A DNA stretch of 64,000 nt from Pseudomonadota bacterium (GCA_023388075.1 JAEWGX010000127.1:1-64000); one strand, 5' to 3'; counted from the first letter of the stretch, positions 1 through 9,392 are shown. A program made the numbers and translations. The notes: generated by a model from the letters alone, not told the origin.

Positions 1-986
1 ATGCCCCTCGGCATGAAGATGATGAAGAGCACCAGCAGCGCGCCATACACCGTCATGTCGACGCCGTGGTACTGGTTGCCGATCAGCACCCGCAGCGTCT
101 CCGAGAGCGCGAGCAGGAACATCGCCCCGACGGTCGGCCCGAGCCGCACGAACATCCCGCCGGCAATCGCGCCGAAGACGAGCTGCAACGAGATGGCGAT
201 GCCGGACACCGTGTCGGGATTGACGTACGCCTGGTACTGCGCATAGAGCACGCCGCCCACGGCGGTCATTCCCGCCGACAGCAGCGTGACGGCGAGCTTG
301 GTGCGCGCCACCGGGATGCCGATCGAGGCCGCCGCGTCCTCGTCCTCGCTGATCGCCTGCAGCGCGCGCCGTGCCGGATGGTCGTCGACGATCTTCCAGA
401 TGACCAGGCCGCACAGCCAGACGCCCATCGCGATGTAGAACCAGACGGTCTTGTCGGCGAACTGCATCGCGTAGAGGTCCATGCGCGCGCCGTCGGCGAG
501 CGCCGAGCGGGGCGTGATGCCGAGCGATCCGCCGGTGTGGTCGCGCAGCGCCACGATCACGAGCCGCACCACTTCCGAGAGGGCGAGGGTCACGATGGCG
601 AAGTAGTGCCCGATGATCCGGAAGCGGAAGCAGGGATAGCCGATCAGCATCGCGACCAGCAGCGTCAGCACGATACCGACCACCGCGCCCAGCCAGGGCG
701 AGACGCCGTACAGGTTCCACAGCAGCACCACGCTGTAGGCGCCGATCCCCATGAACGCGCCGTGCCCGAAGCTCACCATCCCGAGCCGGCCCATGATGGC
801 CCAGCTGGTGTAGATGTAGGACCAGATCAGCGCGACCACCATGAGGTGCAGCGGATAGTCGCCGAACCCCAGCCACGGCAGGACCAGCAGCAGCGCGAGC
901 AGCGCCAGCCACGCGCCCTTGAGCGCGCGACCGGGGCGCGCTCGTGCCACCGCGCCGCCTGCCGCCGGCCGGGCGGCGACACTCAT
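1..986 (-). CDS. livM: Branched-chain amino acid ABC transporter permease LivM, 3' end outside window
   Basis: This is an inner-membrane permease of a Liv-type (HAAT) ABC importer, pairing with LivH. The visible 328 codons begin with a basic segment and then run through hydrophobic helices. A cytoplasmic loop reads SEDEDAAASIGIP, matching the LivM loop that docks on the ATPases. The start ATG (986–984) overlaps the livH stop as ATGA, so the two are translationally coupled. The gene reads leftward off the first base, so the C-terminus is missing. It is the last visible gene of the operon that starts with the binding protein at 4729. Substrate is unproven: members of this family carry Leu/Ile/Val, but also amides, urea or aromatic compounds. 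Confidence 0.9.
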   Translation of the reverse strand, partial: MSVAARPAAGGAVARARPGRALKGAWLALLALLLVLPWLGFGDYPLHLMVVALIWSYIYTSWAIMGRLGMVSFGHGAFMGIGAYSVVLLWNLYGVSPWLGAVVGIVLTLLVAMLIGYPCFRFRIIGHYFAIVTLALSEVVRLVIVALRDHTGGSLGITPRSALADGARMDLYAMQFADKTVWFYIAMGVWLCGLVIWKIVDDHPARRALQAISEDEDAAASIGIPVARTKLAVTLLSAGMTAVGGVLYAQYQAYVNPDTVSGIAISLQLVFGAIAGGMFVRLGPTVGAMFLLALSETLRVLIGNQYHGVDMTVYGALLVLFIIFMPRG

Positions 987-1897
987 CTGCCGCTCCTCGC
1001 GAGGATGCCCTGCGGCCGCCAGAACATCATCGCGATGAAAAAGGCGAAGGCGATGACGTAGCCCCACTCGAGGTGGAAGAGGAACCCGCCCACCGAGATG
1101 AACTGCGCGAAGATGAAGGAGGCGACGAACCCCCCCACCAGGTTCCCGAGCCCGCCCATCACGCAGATGAGGAAGGTGAGCGGACCGAACGAGAGGCCGA
1201 TCGCCGGGTGGATGTCGTACTGCAGGACGAGCAGGCAGGCGGCCAGGCCGGCGAGCGCGCCGCCGATGGCGGAGGTGACGAGATACACCCGGCCCGGGTT
1301 CACGCCCATCAGGGGCATGATGGCGCGGTCCTGGCTGATGGCGCGGATGGCCACGCCGGTGAACGTGCGGCGCAGGAACCACCAGGTGGCGGCAATCGCG
1401 GCCAGCGCCACCGCGAAGGCGAGCAGCCGCGCCGTGGACAGGTACATGTCGCCCACGCTGAAGCCGGGCATGCGCACGCCGAGGTTGCGGAAATCGATGC
1501 CGAAGATGACCGTGGCGAGCGCCTGCAGCAGGAACAGCACGCCGCCGGTCACGAGGAGCTGGTTGATCGGCTCGGCGGCGAGCACCGGCCGGATGACGAA
1601 GTAGTGCAGCACCGCACCCATCCCGGCCACCAGCAGCACCGCCAGCGGAAACGCGACCCAGAGGGAGACGCCCTGCGGCACGTGCAGCCACCAGATGGTG
1701 TACATGCCGATCATGATCAGCTCGGCGTAGCAGATCCACACCACGTCGATCACGCCGAAGATCAGATTGAGCCCCAGCGACAGCAGCGCGAACAGGCCGC
1801 CGAGCAGCAGCCCGTTCACCACCGCCTCGAGGAGGAAGATGTCGAAGTTCGCGAGGAATGCTTCCACGTCAGTCAGCCTCGCGGGCCGAAGGCCCAA
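983..1897 (-). CDS. livH: Branched-chain amino acid ABC transporter permease LivH
   Basis: This is the second integral-membrane permease of the Liv-type importer, about 300 residues and almost entirely hydrophobic helices. It has the family loop ISQDRAIMPLMGVNPGR in the last third, equivalent to the EAA coupling loop. The ORF opens with ATG at 1897. A GTG at 1867 (VEAFLANFD) would match the usual LivH N-terminus better, because the ten residues before it are hydrophilic, so the true start may be internal. It lies 12 bp downstream of livF and overlaps livM by 4 bp. Confidence 0.9.
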   Translation of the reverse strand: MGLRPARLTDVEAFLANFDIFLLEAVVNGLLLGGLFALLSLGLNLIFGVIDVVWICYAELIMIGMYTIWWLHVPQGVSLWVAFPLAVLLVAGMGAVLHYFVIRPVLAAEPINQLLVTGGVLFLLQALATVIFGIDFRNLGVRMPGFSVGDMYLSTARLLAFAVALAAIAATWWFLRRTFTGVAIRAISQDRAIMPLMGVNPGRVYLVTSAIGGALAGLAACLLVLQYDIHPAIGLSFGPLTFLICVMGGLGNLVGGFVASFIFAQFISVGGFLFHLEWGYVIAFAFFIAMMFWRPQGILARSGR

Positions 1898-1909
1898 GCG
1901 GAGTTGGCT

Positions 1910-2614
1910 TCATATGCCGAGATACGCCTTGCGGACCGCATCGTTGTCCTGCATCTGCGCCGAGGTGCCGCTCGCCCGCATCCGGCCGGTCTCCATCAGG
2001 TAGGCACGGTCCACGACGCCGAGTACCTGGCGCACGTTCTGCTCGACGATGAGCACGGTGTAGCCTTCGGCGCGGATACGGCGGATCAGCGAGAAGATCG
2101 ACTGCACCACCACCGGCGCGAGGCCCGCGGACGGCTCGTCGAGCAGCAGCAGCCGTGGCCCGCTCATGAGCGCCCGGCCGATCGCGCACATCTGCTGCTC
2201 GCCGCCGGAGAGCGTGCCCGCGGCCTGGTGGCGGCGTTCCCTCATCCTCGGGAAGAGCGAGTAGACGAACTCCAGCCTCGAGGCGAGCTGTGCGCGCGCG
2301 GCCGGCAGGTAGGCGCCGATGCGCAGGTTGTCCTCGACCGAGAGCCGCGGGAACAGGCGCCGTCCCTCCGGCACCTGCGCGATGCCGAGTCCGATGACGT
2401 CCCATGCCGGCAGGGCATCGTAGCGGCGACCCTCCATCCACAGCTCTCCCTGGCGGCTCTCGAGCAGTCGCGAGATCACCCGCAACAGCGTGGTCTTGCC
2501 CGCGCCGTTCGGGCCGAGCACCGCCACCGCCTCGCCCGCATTCACCATCAGGTCCACGTCGAAGAGCGCCTGGAAGCTTCCGTATCCCGCGCTGACCCGC
2601 TTGAGCTCCAGCAT
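1910..2614 (-). CDS. livF: Branched-chain amino acid ABC transporter ATPase LivF
   Basis: This cytoplasmic ATPase subunit is 234 residues, the normal LivF length. Walker A is GPNGAGKTT at residues 34–42. The family marker QVPEGRRLFPRLSVEDNL follows, then signature LSGGEQQM, Walker B LLLLDEPSAGLAP and the H-loop region IVEQN. The start ATG shares one base with the livG stop (TGATG), indicating coupled translation. It forms the heterodimeric nucleotide-binding pair with LivG on the LivH/LivM permeases. Confidence 0.93.
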   Translation of the reverse strand: MLELKRVSAGYGSFQALFDVDLMVNAGEAVAVLGPNGAGKTTLLRVISRLLESRQGELWMEGRRYDALPAWDVIGLGIAQVPEGRRLFPRLSVEDNLRIGAYLPAARAQLASRLEFVYSLFPRMRERRHQAAGTLSGGEQQMCAIGRALMSGPRLLLLDEPSAGLAPVVVQSIFSLIRRIRAEGYTVLIVEQNVRQVLGVVDRAYLMETGRMRASGTSAQMQDNDAVRKAYLGI

Positions 2615-3420
2615 CAGGGATGCTCCGCGCCGCCGGACGGCTGGACATCCCGTGGCCCGAGCCGCCCGACCTGCGCCTGCACCTCGGCCGCGTCGGTGCC
2701 GAGGTAGACCTCGATGACCTTGGGATGGTTGGCCACCTCCGACGGGCTGCCCTGCGCGATCACCTCGCCGTGGTCGAGCACGATGCAGCGGTCCACGACC
2801 CGCATCAGGACTCCCATGATGTGCTCCACCCAGATCAGGGTGATGCCGCGCTCGCGACGGACGCGCGAGAGCATCTCGGCGGCCTGCTCCATCTCCTGCT
2901 CGTCCAGCCCGCCCAGGCTTTCGTCGGCGAGCAGCAGCTGCGGCCGGGTAGCGAGCGCGCGTGCCATCTCCAACTTCTTGAGGCCTGCCGCGCCCAGTCC
3001 GTCGACCTGCGCGCCGGCCGACGTGGGCAGCCCCACCAGCTCCAGCGCCTCGACGGCCTGGCGCCGGGCCTCGTCGGACGTGATCCGCACCGCGGAGCCG
3101 TAGAACGCGGCGAGGCTCGCGTTCTCCAGGATCGACAGCTTGCGAAACGGTCGCGGGATCTGGAAGGTGCGCCCGATCCCGGCGCGGCAGACCCTGCTCG
3201 GGACGCTGCCGGCGATCTCCTGGCCGCGCAGCCGGATGGAGCCGGCGGTGGGCGCGAGCGCGCCGGCGATCAGGTTGAAGGTGGTGCTCTTGCCGGACCC
3301 GTTCGGCCCGATCAGGCCGAGGATCTCGCCCTCCCGCAGGTCGAACGATACCCGCTGCACCGCCGTGAACCCACCGAACCGCTTGGTGAGGCCACGCACC
3401 GAGAGCAGCGGGCTATCCAT
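2614..3420 (-). CDS. livG: Branched-chain amino acid ABC transporter ATPase LivG
   Basis: This is the second ATPase subunit (268 residues). Walker A GPNGSGKST lies at residues 38–46, followed by the LivG-typical FQIPRPFRKLSILENA. The signature region is unusual: LGAAGLKKLEMARAL instead of LSGGQ. Walker B is LLLADESLGGLD with DES in place of DEP. Degenerate signatures of this sort occur in part of the LivG family, so this is probably a normal asymmetric partner of LivF rather than a dead subunit. It sits 25 bp downstream of the binding-protein gene. Confidence 0.9.
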   Translation of the reverse strand: MDSPLLSVRGLTKRFGGFTAVQRVSFDLREGEILGLIGPNGSGKSTTFNLIAGALAPTAGSIRLRGQEIAGSVPSRVCRAGIGRTFQIPRPFRKLSILENASLAAFYGSAVRITSDEARRQAVEALELVGLPTSAGAQVDGLGAAGLKKLEMARALATRPQLLLADESLGGLDEQEMEQAAEMLSRVRRERGITLIWVEHIMGVLMRVVDRCIVLDHGEVIAQGSPSEVANHPKVIEVYLGTDAAEVQAQVGRLGPRDVQPSGGAEHP

Positions 3421-3445
3421 TCAGGCGCTAGGCGGTGTCCGGCAG

Positions 3446-4729
3446 TCAGGGCGCGTAAGCGTGATCCTTCGGCAGCGGCAGCACCGGATCCTTGGTCTTG
3501 ATCGCGCTTGGCCACACGACCACCGTCTCCTTGCCGATGTACTGCATGACCGCGGGCGTCGAGCGTTCGTTCTGACCGGCCATCGGCGTGCCGGGCGGGA
3601 AGAACTTCACGCCGTAGCCCTGGATGGTGCCACCCTCGGGGATGTCGGTGTCAAGGGCCGCCTTGCGCAGCGCTTCCGGATCCACCCCGCCGTACTTCCT
3701 GATCGCCCGAGGCAGAACGTCCTGCAGGAAGATCCAGGTCTGGTTGAAGCCCATGGAGACATGGGTGGGCACCTGGGTGGCGCCGGTCTCCGCCTTGTAG
3801 CGCTTCACCATCTCCGCGGTGAGATCCCCGAGGCCGGGCGCGAGGGTCTTCGGATCCAGCAACTGGGCGGCAACCGGGTCGACGTTGTAGATGTAGTTCG
3901 CGTCGTCCTTGAAGCTGTCGTAGAGCTTGTCGAACTGGCCGTAGCCGGCGCCGTGGCCGATCAGCGCGGCCCACTTGAGATTCTGCTCCTTCGCCTGGCG
4001 CAGGAAGAGCGTGATGTCCGGGTTGTAGCCGGTGTGCAGGATGACGTCGGCACGAGCCCGGCGCAGCTTGGTGACCAGCGGCGAGAGGTCCGGTGCCGTG
4101 GCGGCATAGCCCTCCTTGAGCACCACCTGCATGCCCATCTCCTTGCAGGTCGCCTCGTTGCCGGCGGCCACGCCGGCGCCGTACGGACCGTCCTCGTAGA
4201 TGATCGCGACCCGCAACGACTTCGCATCCTTGCCGAGCCGCGGCTTGGCCTGCTCGTTGATGAACGCGCAGGAGGCGGCACCGAACTGGTCCGAGTGGAC
4301 CTGCGGTCGGAAGACGTACGAGAAGTTCTTGTCCTTGAGCACCGCGGAGGCGACGCAGACGTTCATCCACATGAAGCGCTTGGCGGCATCCACCTTCTGC
4401 GCCATCGGAACGCACTGGGCGCTGGAGAACAGGCCCATGACCAGGTGGACGTTTTCCTGGTTCAGCAGGCGCTCGGACTCGTTGATCGACACGTCGACCT
4501 TGCTCTGGGCGTCCGCGTAGATCGGCCGGATCCTGTAACCGTCCACGCCGCCGCGCTCGTTGGTCATGTCGATCGCGTACTTCGTGCCGAGGCTGCTCGC
4601 CACCGATCCGCCGGCCGCGAGCGGGCCCGACAGGTCGAAGATGACGCCGATCCGGATTTCCTTGTCCTGCGCCACGGCCGATCCCAGGCCGAATGCCAGC
4701 AGGACACCCGCCAACAATGACTTCGACAT
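3446..4729 (-). CDS. Periplasmic ABC substrate-binding protein (LivJ/LivK type)
   Basis: This is a periplasmic solute receptor of 427 residues. A short signal peptide (SKSLLAGVLLAFGLGSAVAQ) should be cleaved after AVAQ near residue 21. The type I periplasmic-binding fold follows, opening with KEIRIGVIFDLSGPLAAGG, the standard start of peripla_BP_6 receptors. The ATG is preceded by AAGGAGA five bases upstream, a strong ribosome-binding site. It is the first gene of the leftward Liv operon and feeds LivHMFG. The ligand cannot be read from sequence; this subfamily includes amide, aromatic and branched-chain amino acid receptors. Confidence 0.9.
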   Translation of the reverse strand: MSKSLLAGVLLAFGLGSAVAQDKEIRIGVIFDLSGPLAAGGSVASSLGTKYAIDMTNERGGVDGYRIRPIYADAQSKVDVSINESERLLNQENVHLVMGLFSSAQCVPMAQKVDAAKRFMWMNVCVASAVLKDKNFSYVFRPQVHSDQFGAASCAFINEQAKPRLGKDAKSLRVAIIYEDGPYGAGVAAGNEATCKEMGMQVVLKEGYAATAPDLSPLVTKLRRARADVILHTGYNPDITLFLRQAKEQNLKWAALIGHGAGYGQFDKLYDSFKDDANYIYNVDPVAAQLLDPKTLAPGLGDLTAEMVKRYKAETGATQVPTHVSMGFNQTWIFLQDVLPRAIRKYGGVDPEALRKAALDTDIPEGGTIQGYGVKFFPPGTPMAGQNERSTPAVMQYIGKETVVVWPSAIKTKDPVLPLPKDHAYAP

Positions 4730-4923
4730 GTCGTCTCCTTGCTCGTTCTGGGGCGCCGTGCTGCCAAGCGACGGTCTCCGGCCACGGCAGACCGGCCAGC
4801 AATCGTATGCTCATCGCCGGTCGCGTACAACCCCGTGGCCGCGAAGCGAACCGGGCCGAAAAGGATCGCGCGATCGCCGGACTGGCGGCACCGCAGTGCC
4901 GCCTCCCCGGCTACGTCGCCGGC

Positions 4924-5715
4924 TCAGGCGACGCCCACCGCGCGTGCCAGCATGTAGAGCGCCAGCGCCACCAGGACGAACGCGAACACCATGCGCATCT
5001 TCTGCACCGACAGCGCATGGGCGGCGCGCGCGCCGAGCGGGGCGAGCGCCATGCTGGCCGGCGCGATGAGGGCGAGCGCCGGCAGGAAGACATAGCCGAC
5101 GGTGTGATCCGGCAGATCCAGGTTCCATCCGGCGATCACGTACCCGACGGTCCCCGAGAGCGCGATCGGGAAGCCGCAGGCGGCGCTGGTCGCGATCGCG
5201 TTCTGGATCCGCACGTTGCACCCGGCCAGGAAGGGGATGGTGAGAAAGCCGCCGCCCGCGCCGAGGAAGGCTGACAACAGGCCGATGACGCCGCCGGCGG
5301 TCACCAGGCCGGGCGTACCCGGCAACGTGCGTTGCGCGACCCCGGGCGCCGGCGCCTTCTTCGGGCGCAGCATGCCCCAGGCGGTCCAGCCGATGAAGGC
5401 GGCAAAGAAGGCCGCGATCAGCCGCGCCGGAAGCGCGCCGACCATCTGCGCGCCGACGATCGTGCCAAGGACGAGCCCGGGCGCGAAGCGCCCCACGATG
5501 TCCCAGCGCACCGCCCCGCGCTTGTGATGCGCGCGCACGCTGGAGATCGAGGTGAACACGATGGTGGCGAGCGAGGTGGCGATGGCGACCTTGATCACCA
5601 CCCCCGGATCGAAGCCTCGTGCATCGAGGATCATCACGAGGAACGGGACCATCACCATGCCCCCGCCGATGCCGAGCAGGCCGGCGAGGAACCCGGAGAA
5701 GACGCCCAGCACCAC
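4924..5715 (-). CDS. Sulfite exporter TauE/SafE family permease (TSUP)
   Basis: This is an integral membrane protein of the TSUP family, which moves sulfite, sulfonates or other organic anions. The family's glycine-rich motif appears twice: GLLGIGGGMVMVPF near the N-terminus and FLGAGGGFLTIPF at mid-protein, giving two four-helix halves. The first standard start is GTG 5715, but it begins inside the first helix. The frame stays open for another 13 codons upstream, to a TGA at 5757–5755, without ATG, GTG or TTG. Translation may therefore begin at a CTG such as 5742. It is codirectional with argE, 77 bp downstream of it. Confidence 0.85.
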   Translation of the reverse strand: MVLGVFSGFLAGLLGIGGGMVMVPFLVMILDARGFDPGVVIKVAIATSLATIVFTSISSVRAHHKRGAVRWDIVGRFAPGLVLGTIVGAQMVGALPARLIAAFFAAFIGWTAWGMLRPKKAPAPGVAQRTLPGTPGLVTAGGVIGLLSAFLGAGGGFLTIPFLAGCNVRIQNAIATSAACGFPIALSGTVGYVIAGWNLDLPDHTVGYVFLPALALIAPASMALAPLGARAAHALSVQKMRMVFAFVLVALALYMLARAVGVA

Positions 5716-5792
5716 CAGCGCGACGATCAGGAGCGGATCCAGGAGCGTCTCCCGTCAGCGCTCGTCGCGACCGCGCCCGGCCGGCGCGCCGG

Positions 5793-6992
5793 TCACGGCC
5801 ACCGGCCGGCCGCCAGCCTGCCGGTGAGCGTGGCCAGGAAGCGGTTGCAGGCGTCGAGCTGCGACGGCTCGACATACTCGTTGGCCTGGTGCGCCACCCC
5901 GATGTCGCCCGGTCCGCAGACCACCGTCGGCACGCCGATTCCCTGCAGGATGCCGCCCTCGGTGCCGAAGCTCACGCGGCGCGGCGCATGGCAGCCGCAG
6001 AGCGGCATCACGGCCTGCGCGAGATGACGGTTGCCGCGCTCGTCCAGGCCCGGGCTGTCGAACTGCGTCTCGAAGGTGATGTCGCACTCCGGCGCGATTT
6101 CCCGGATCCGCGGCAGCACCACCGTCTCGCAGTGGTCGCGCACCCGCGTGAAGATGTCCCGCGCCGAGACGCCGGGGAGCGTGCGGACCTCCAGCAGGAA
6201 TTCGCACTCCGCGGCGGTGATGTTCTGCGCGGTGCCGCCCGCGATCCGGCCGACGTGAAGCCCGGTGTGAGGGAACTCGAAACCGTCGTGGCGGGCCGCC
6301 GCCACCAGCTCTTCCTGGAGCCGGTTGATGAACGAGATGATCTCGGCCGCGACCTCCACCGCCGAGACGCCGAGGTGGCGGAAGGACGAATGCACCGGCT
6401 TGCCGCGGACCCGGATCCGGTCCACCGCGACGCCCTTGTTGGCTACCACCACCTGCATCAGCGTGGGCTCCCCGATGATCGCGGCGGCCGGCTTGATCGC
6501 AGCGCTCGAGAGATGGCGCGCCAGCAGGCCCATGCCGTGCATGTCGCTCTCCTCGTTGTAGGAGAGCGCGAGATGCACCGGAGTATCCAGGGCCGCTCGG
6601 CGGAAATGCGGCACCATGGCGAGGCAGCAGGCGATGTAGGCCTTCATGTCCGCGGAGCCGCGGCCATACAGGCGCCCGTCGCGCTCCGTGAGCGTGAACG
6701 GGTCGCTCGCCCAGCTTTCGCCGGCCACGGGCACCACGTCGGAATGGCCCGAAAGCATCACGCCCGGGCGGTCCGTCGGCCCGAGGGTGGCGAACAGGTT
6801 GGCCTTGCCCGGTTCGTTGCCGTGCTGCACGAAGGCTTCGATTCCCTGGTCCGCCAGCCGATTGGCGACCCAGTCGATGAGCGCCTGGTTGCTGCGCGAG
6901 CTGGTCGTGTCGAACCCCACGAGCCGCGCGAGGATGTCGACCGTCGTGGTCAGCAGTCCGGGATCGGTGGGATCGGAAGAATCGGCGCGCAT
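5793..6992 (-). CDS. argE: Acetylornithine deacetylase (M20 metallopeptidase family)
   Basis: It hydrolyses N-acetylornithine to ornithine and acetate in arginine biosynthesis, in the cytoplasm. At 399 residues it is close to E. coli ArgE. M20 metal and catalytic motifs are visible in order: LSGHSDVVPV (His), GRGSADMKAYIA (bridging Asp), YNEESDMHG (Glu base and ligand), IGEPTLM, and a C-terminal His in GVAHQANE. The SFRHLG lid-domain segment lies between. The start ATG is the only one near the N-terminus. The related succinyl-diaminopimelate desuccinylase is less likely, because the N-terminal spacing and length fit ArgE. Confidence 0.88.
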   Translation of the reverse strand: MRADSSDPTDPGLLTTTVDILARLVGFDTTSSRSNQALIDWVANRLADQGIEAFVQHGNEPGKANLFATLGPTDRPGVMLSGHSDVVPVAGESWASDPFTLTERDGRLYGRGSADMKAYIACCLAMVPHFRRAALDTPVHLALSYNEESDMHGMGLLARHLSSAAIKPAAAIIGEPTLMQVVVANKGVAVDRIRVRGKPVHSSFRHLGVSAVEVAAEIISFINRLQEELVAAARHDGFEFPHTGLHVGRIAGGTAQNITAAECEFLLEVRTLPGVSARDIFTRVRDHCETVVLPRIREIAPECDITFETQFDSPGLDERGNRHLAQAVMPLCGCHAPRRVSFGTEGGILQGIGVPTVVCGPGDIGVAHQANEYVEPSQLDACNRFLATLTGRLAAGRWP

Positions 6993-7129
6993 GGCAGGGA
7001 GTCTAACCGAGCCGGCATGGCGTGGCGCGATCGGCTCCCGCGCGCCGCGCCGGTCTCCGGGTGCCTGTCTCAGGGTCTTGCCTCCGGGATTAAACTCACG
7101 GACATCCGCTCGCCCGACGACAAGATGCC

Positions 7130-7618
7130 ATGACAGCCACCATCGCCGAACTGACCGCCACGACGCTTTCGGGAGAGCCCGTGAGCCTCGCGCAGTACGC
7201 GGGCAAGGTGATGCTGGTGGTGAACACCGCCAGCAAGTGCGGATTCACGCCGCAGTACGCCGGCCTGCAGCGACTGCATCAGCAGTATCACGACCAGGGG
7301 CTCGTGGTCATGGGCTTCCCGTCCAACGAGTTCGGGCAGCAGGAGCCCGGGGACTCGGCGGAGATCGCCCAGTTCTGCGACGCGCACTACGGCGTCACCT
7401 TTCCGATGTTCGCGAAGGTGAAGGTCAACGGTGCCGACGCACACCCGCTCTTCCGGTTCCTCAAGTCCGCGGCGCCGGGACTGCTGGGCAGCGAATCCAT
7501 CAAGTGGAACTTCACCAAGTTCCTGGTCGGCCGGGACGGAAGCGTCCACAAGCGCTATGCGCCCCAGACCTCTCCGGAAGAGCTGCGCACCGACATCGAG
7601 GCCCTTCTCGCGGCCTGA
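7130..7618 (+). CDS. Glutathione peroxidase (Cys type)
   Basis: This is a thiol peroxidase of the GPx family reducing hydroperoxides. It has 162 residues with the peroxidatic cysteine Cys37 in NTASKCGFTPQY, the usual catalytic Gln in FPSNEFGQQEPG, and Trp/Asn in KWNFTKFLV. Cysteine replaces selenocysteine, as in most bacterial GPx. Such enzymes often use thioredoxin rather than glutathione. No signal peptide is present, so it is cytoplasmic. It converges on the histidine kinase gene, whose stop lies 64 bp away. Confidence 0.92.
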   Translation: MTATIAELTATTLSGEPVSLAQYAGKVMLVVNTASKCGFTPQYAGLQRLHQQYHDQGLVVMGFPSNEFGQQEPGDSAEIAQFCDAHYGVTFPMFAKVKVNGADAHPLFRFLKSAAPGLLGSESIKWNFTKFLVGRDGSVHKRYAPQTSPEELRTDIEALLAA

Positions 7619-7681
7619 GCCCGGGCCGCTCGCCTCGCCCGAATCCGCGAGCGCCGGCTCCACCAGTCCTTCCGACGGTCG

Positions 7682-9316
7682 TCAGGCAGGCGACTGGGAT
7701 GGTCGCGCCGTCGAGCCCGGCGGCGGTCCCTCCAGCGATGCGGCAACCGGCGCGGAAGCCGGCAGCGGGGCGGCGGCCGTGCCGGACGCCGGGACCGATG
7801 GGTCGTGTGATGCCGCGACCGGCGTCGGGACCGCGGGAGGTGGCGCCTGGGCGGTCGCCGCATCGGACAGCGCGGCGGACTTGGCCGATCCCGCCGCCCG
7901 CACCCGCGGCAGCGTGATCTCCGCCACGAGCCCCGTCCTGCCGGGCGCGTTGCGCAGCTTCACGTCGCCCCCGTGCCAGCGGGCGATGTTGCGCGAGATC
8001 GCGAGACCGATGCCCGAGCCGCCGCTGTTACGGTTGCGCGAGGGCTCGAGCCGCACGAACGGCTCGAAGACGCGCTCCAGGTCCTCCTCCGCCATGCCTG
8101 GCCCGTTGTCCCGGATGACGATGCGCAACATGGCCGGGCTGTCGTGCAGCTCGATGTGGGCACGGCCGCCATAGCGGATCCCGTTCGAGACCAGGTTGTT
8201 GACGCAGCGCCGGAGCATGGAAGGTTCGGTGGGATAGATGGCGCGCTGGGCGCCCCCCACCGTCACCAGGTGGCCGGTGTCGGTCCAGTCGTTGGCGATG
8301 CTCTCCAGCAGCGCGGACACGTCCACCGGCTGCCGCTCCGTCGTCTTGCCGAGCTCGGCGAAGAGATCGAGGGACGATCCGACCAGCTCCTCCATCTCGG
8401 ACAGGTCGTGGATGAACTTGGAGCGTTGCGGCTCCTCCAGCATCTCCGCGCGCAGCCGCATCCGGGTGATCGGCGTGCGCAGGTCGTGGGAGATCGCGGC
8501 AAGCAGGCTCGAGCGCTCGATGATGTAGCGACGGATGCGCTCCTGCGTCTCGTTGAAGCTTGCGATGACCCGCCGCAGCTCGATCGGGCCGGTCTCCGGA
8601 ATGACGATGGAGTTCGGGCTCGATCCCGTGGGGTTGGCGCCGATGCTCGTGACCGCGCGGTCGAGCTGGCGCAGCGGGCTCGTCATCATGCGGGCGATCA
8701 CCAGCGCGAGGGCGAAGATGATGGCCATCCACATCAGCAGCTTGGGCAGGAGCGCCTCGAGCTGGCCGAGCGGCTCCTGCGGCATGCGTACGAAGAAAGC
8801 GGCGGTGGACCCGTCCTCCAGCTCGATCTGCGTGACCACCGAGAAGGTGGCCGGCAGCAGGAAATAGAAGCGGCGCGCGATCCACTGCTCGAACGCGTTG
8901 GCGCTGGGCGGCGCCACTTCCTCCGGCGACTTCGCCCGCGCGGCGCGCGTGATCTCCACCGTGGTGAGCAGCGGCGGGTTCATCTCGTCGCGCACCGCGG
9001 CGGCGAAGCCTCGCTCGTACTCGTCGAGCTCGACGAAGCCGCTTTCGATCTCGATCGGACGCGTGGCGAACTCGATGCGGAAGTCCCGCCCCCCGAGCTC
9101 CTGTGCGACGGTGGTGCGCTCCTCCTTCGGCAGCCGGTTGAGCAGGCTCGCCGTGCGGGCGATGCGCTGCGCCATCTGCTCCGAGTTCAGCCGGTACATC
9201 GAGCTGCCGCGGTCGAAGAAGTTGACCATCAGGCTCGCGAGCTGCGACAGGACCAGGCAGGCCGCGAGGACGACGACCGTCCGCCCGAAAAGCGATCGCG
9301 GCAGGCGAAGGTTCAC
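7682..9316 (-). CDS. EnvZ-like sensor histidine kinase with Ala/Pro-rich C-terminal tail
   Basis: This inner-membrane sensor kinase pairs with the response regulator encoded just upstream. Helix 1 is about residues 10–31, the periplasmic sensor about 32–190, helix 2 about 191–211, then a HAMP linker. The phosphoacceptor is His277 in AAISHDLRTPITRMR. The ATPase domain has the N-box NNLVSNGIRYGG, G1 DNGPGMAEEDLERVFEPF and G2 GGSGIGLAI. From about residue 480 the chain continues for some 65 Ala/Pro/Ser-rich residues beyond the kinase core, which is unusual. The start is GTG. The DHp sequence resembles the EnvZ/RstB group; the signal sensed is unknown. Confidence 0.9.
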   Translation of the reverse strand: MNLRLPRSLFGRTVVVLAACLVLSQLASLMVNFFDRGSSMYRLNSEQMAQRIARTASLLNRLPKEERTTVAQELGGRDFRIEFATRPIEIESGFVELDEYERGFAAAVRDEMNPPLLTTVEITRAARAKSPEEVAPPSANAFEQWIARRFYFLLPATFSVVTQIELEDGSTAAFFVRMPQEPLGQLEALLPKLLMWMAIIFALALVIARMMTSPLRQLDRAVTSIGANPTGSSPNSIVIPETGPIELRRVIASFNETQERIRRYIIERSSLLAAISHDLRTPITRMRLRAEMLEEPQRSKFIHDLSEMEELVGSSLDLFAELGKTTERQPVDVSALLESIANDWTDTGHLVTVGGAQRAIYPTEPSMLRRCVNNLVSNGIRYGGRAHIELHDSPAMLRIVIRDNGPGMAEEDLERVFEPFVRLEPSRNRNSGGSGIGLAISRNIARWHGGDVKLRNAPGRTGLVAEITLPRVRAAGSAKSAALSDAATAQAPPPAVPTPVAASHDPSVPASGTAAAPLPASAPVAASLEGPPPGSTARPSQSPA

Positions 9317-9392
9317 GCTTGCTCCACGGGCTCGTCCCCAGCCCAGCCGGCGCCACTCGCATGGACTGACCGCCCCACACCCGGCAGCCGCC

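Noticed and set aside
4864..4903. Palindrome GATCGCGCGATC and hairpin GGCGGCA–CCGCAG–TGCCGCC downstream of the TauE gene as a terminator
   Set aside because: The hairpin is perfect, but there is no U-tract on the minus strand, so it is not a convincing intrinsic terminator. The palindrome is what GC-rich DNA yields by chance.
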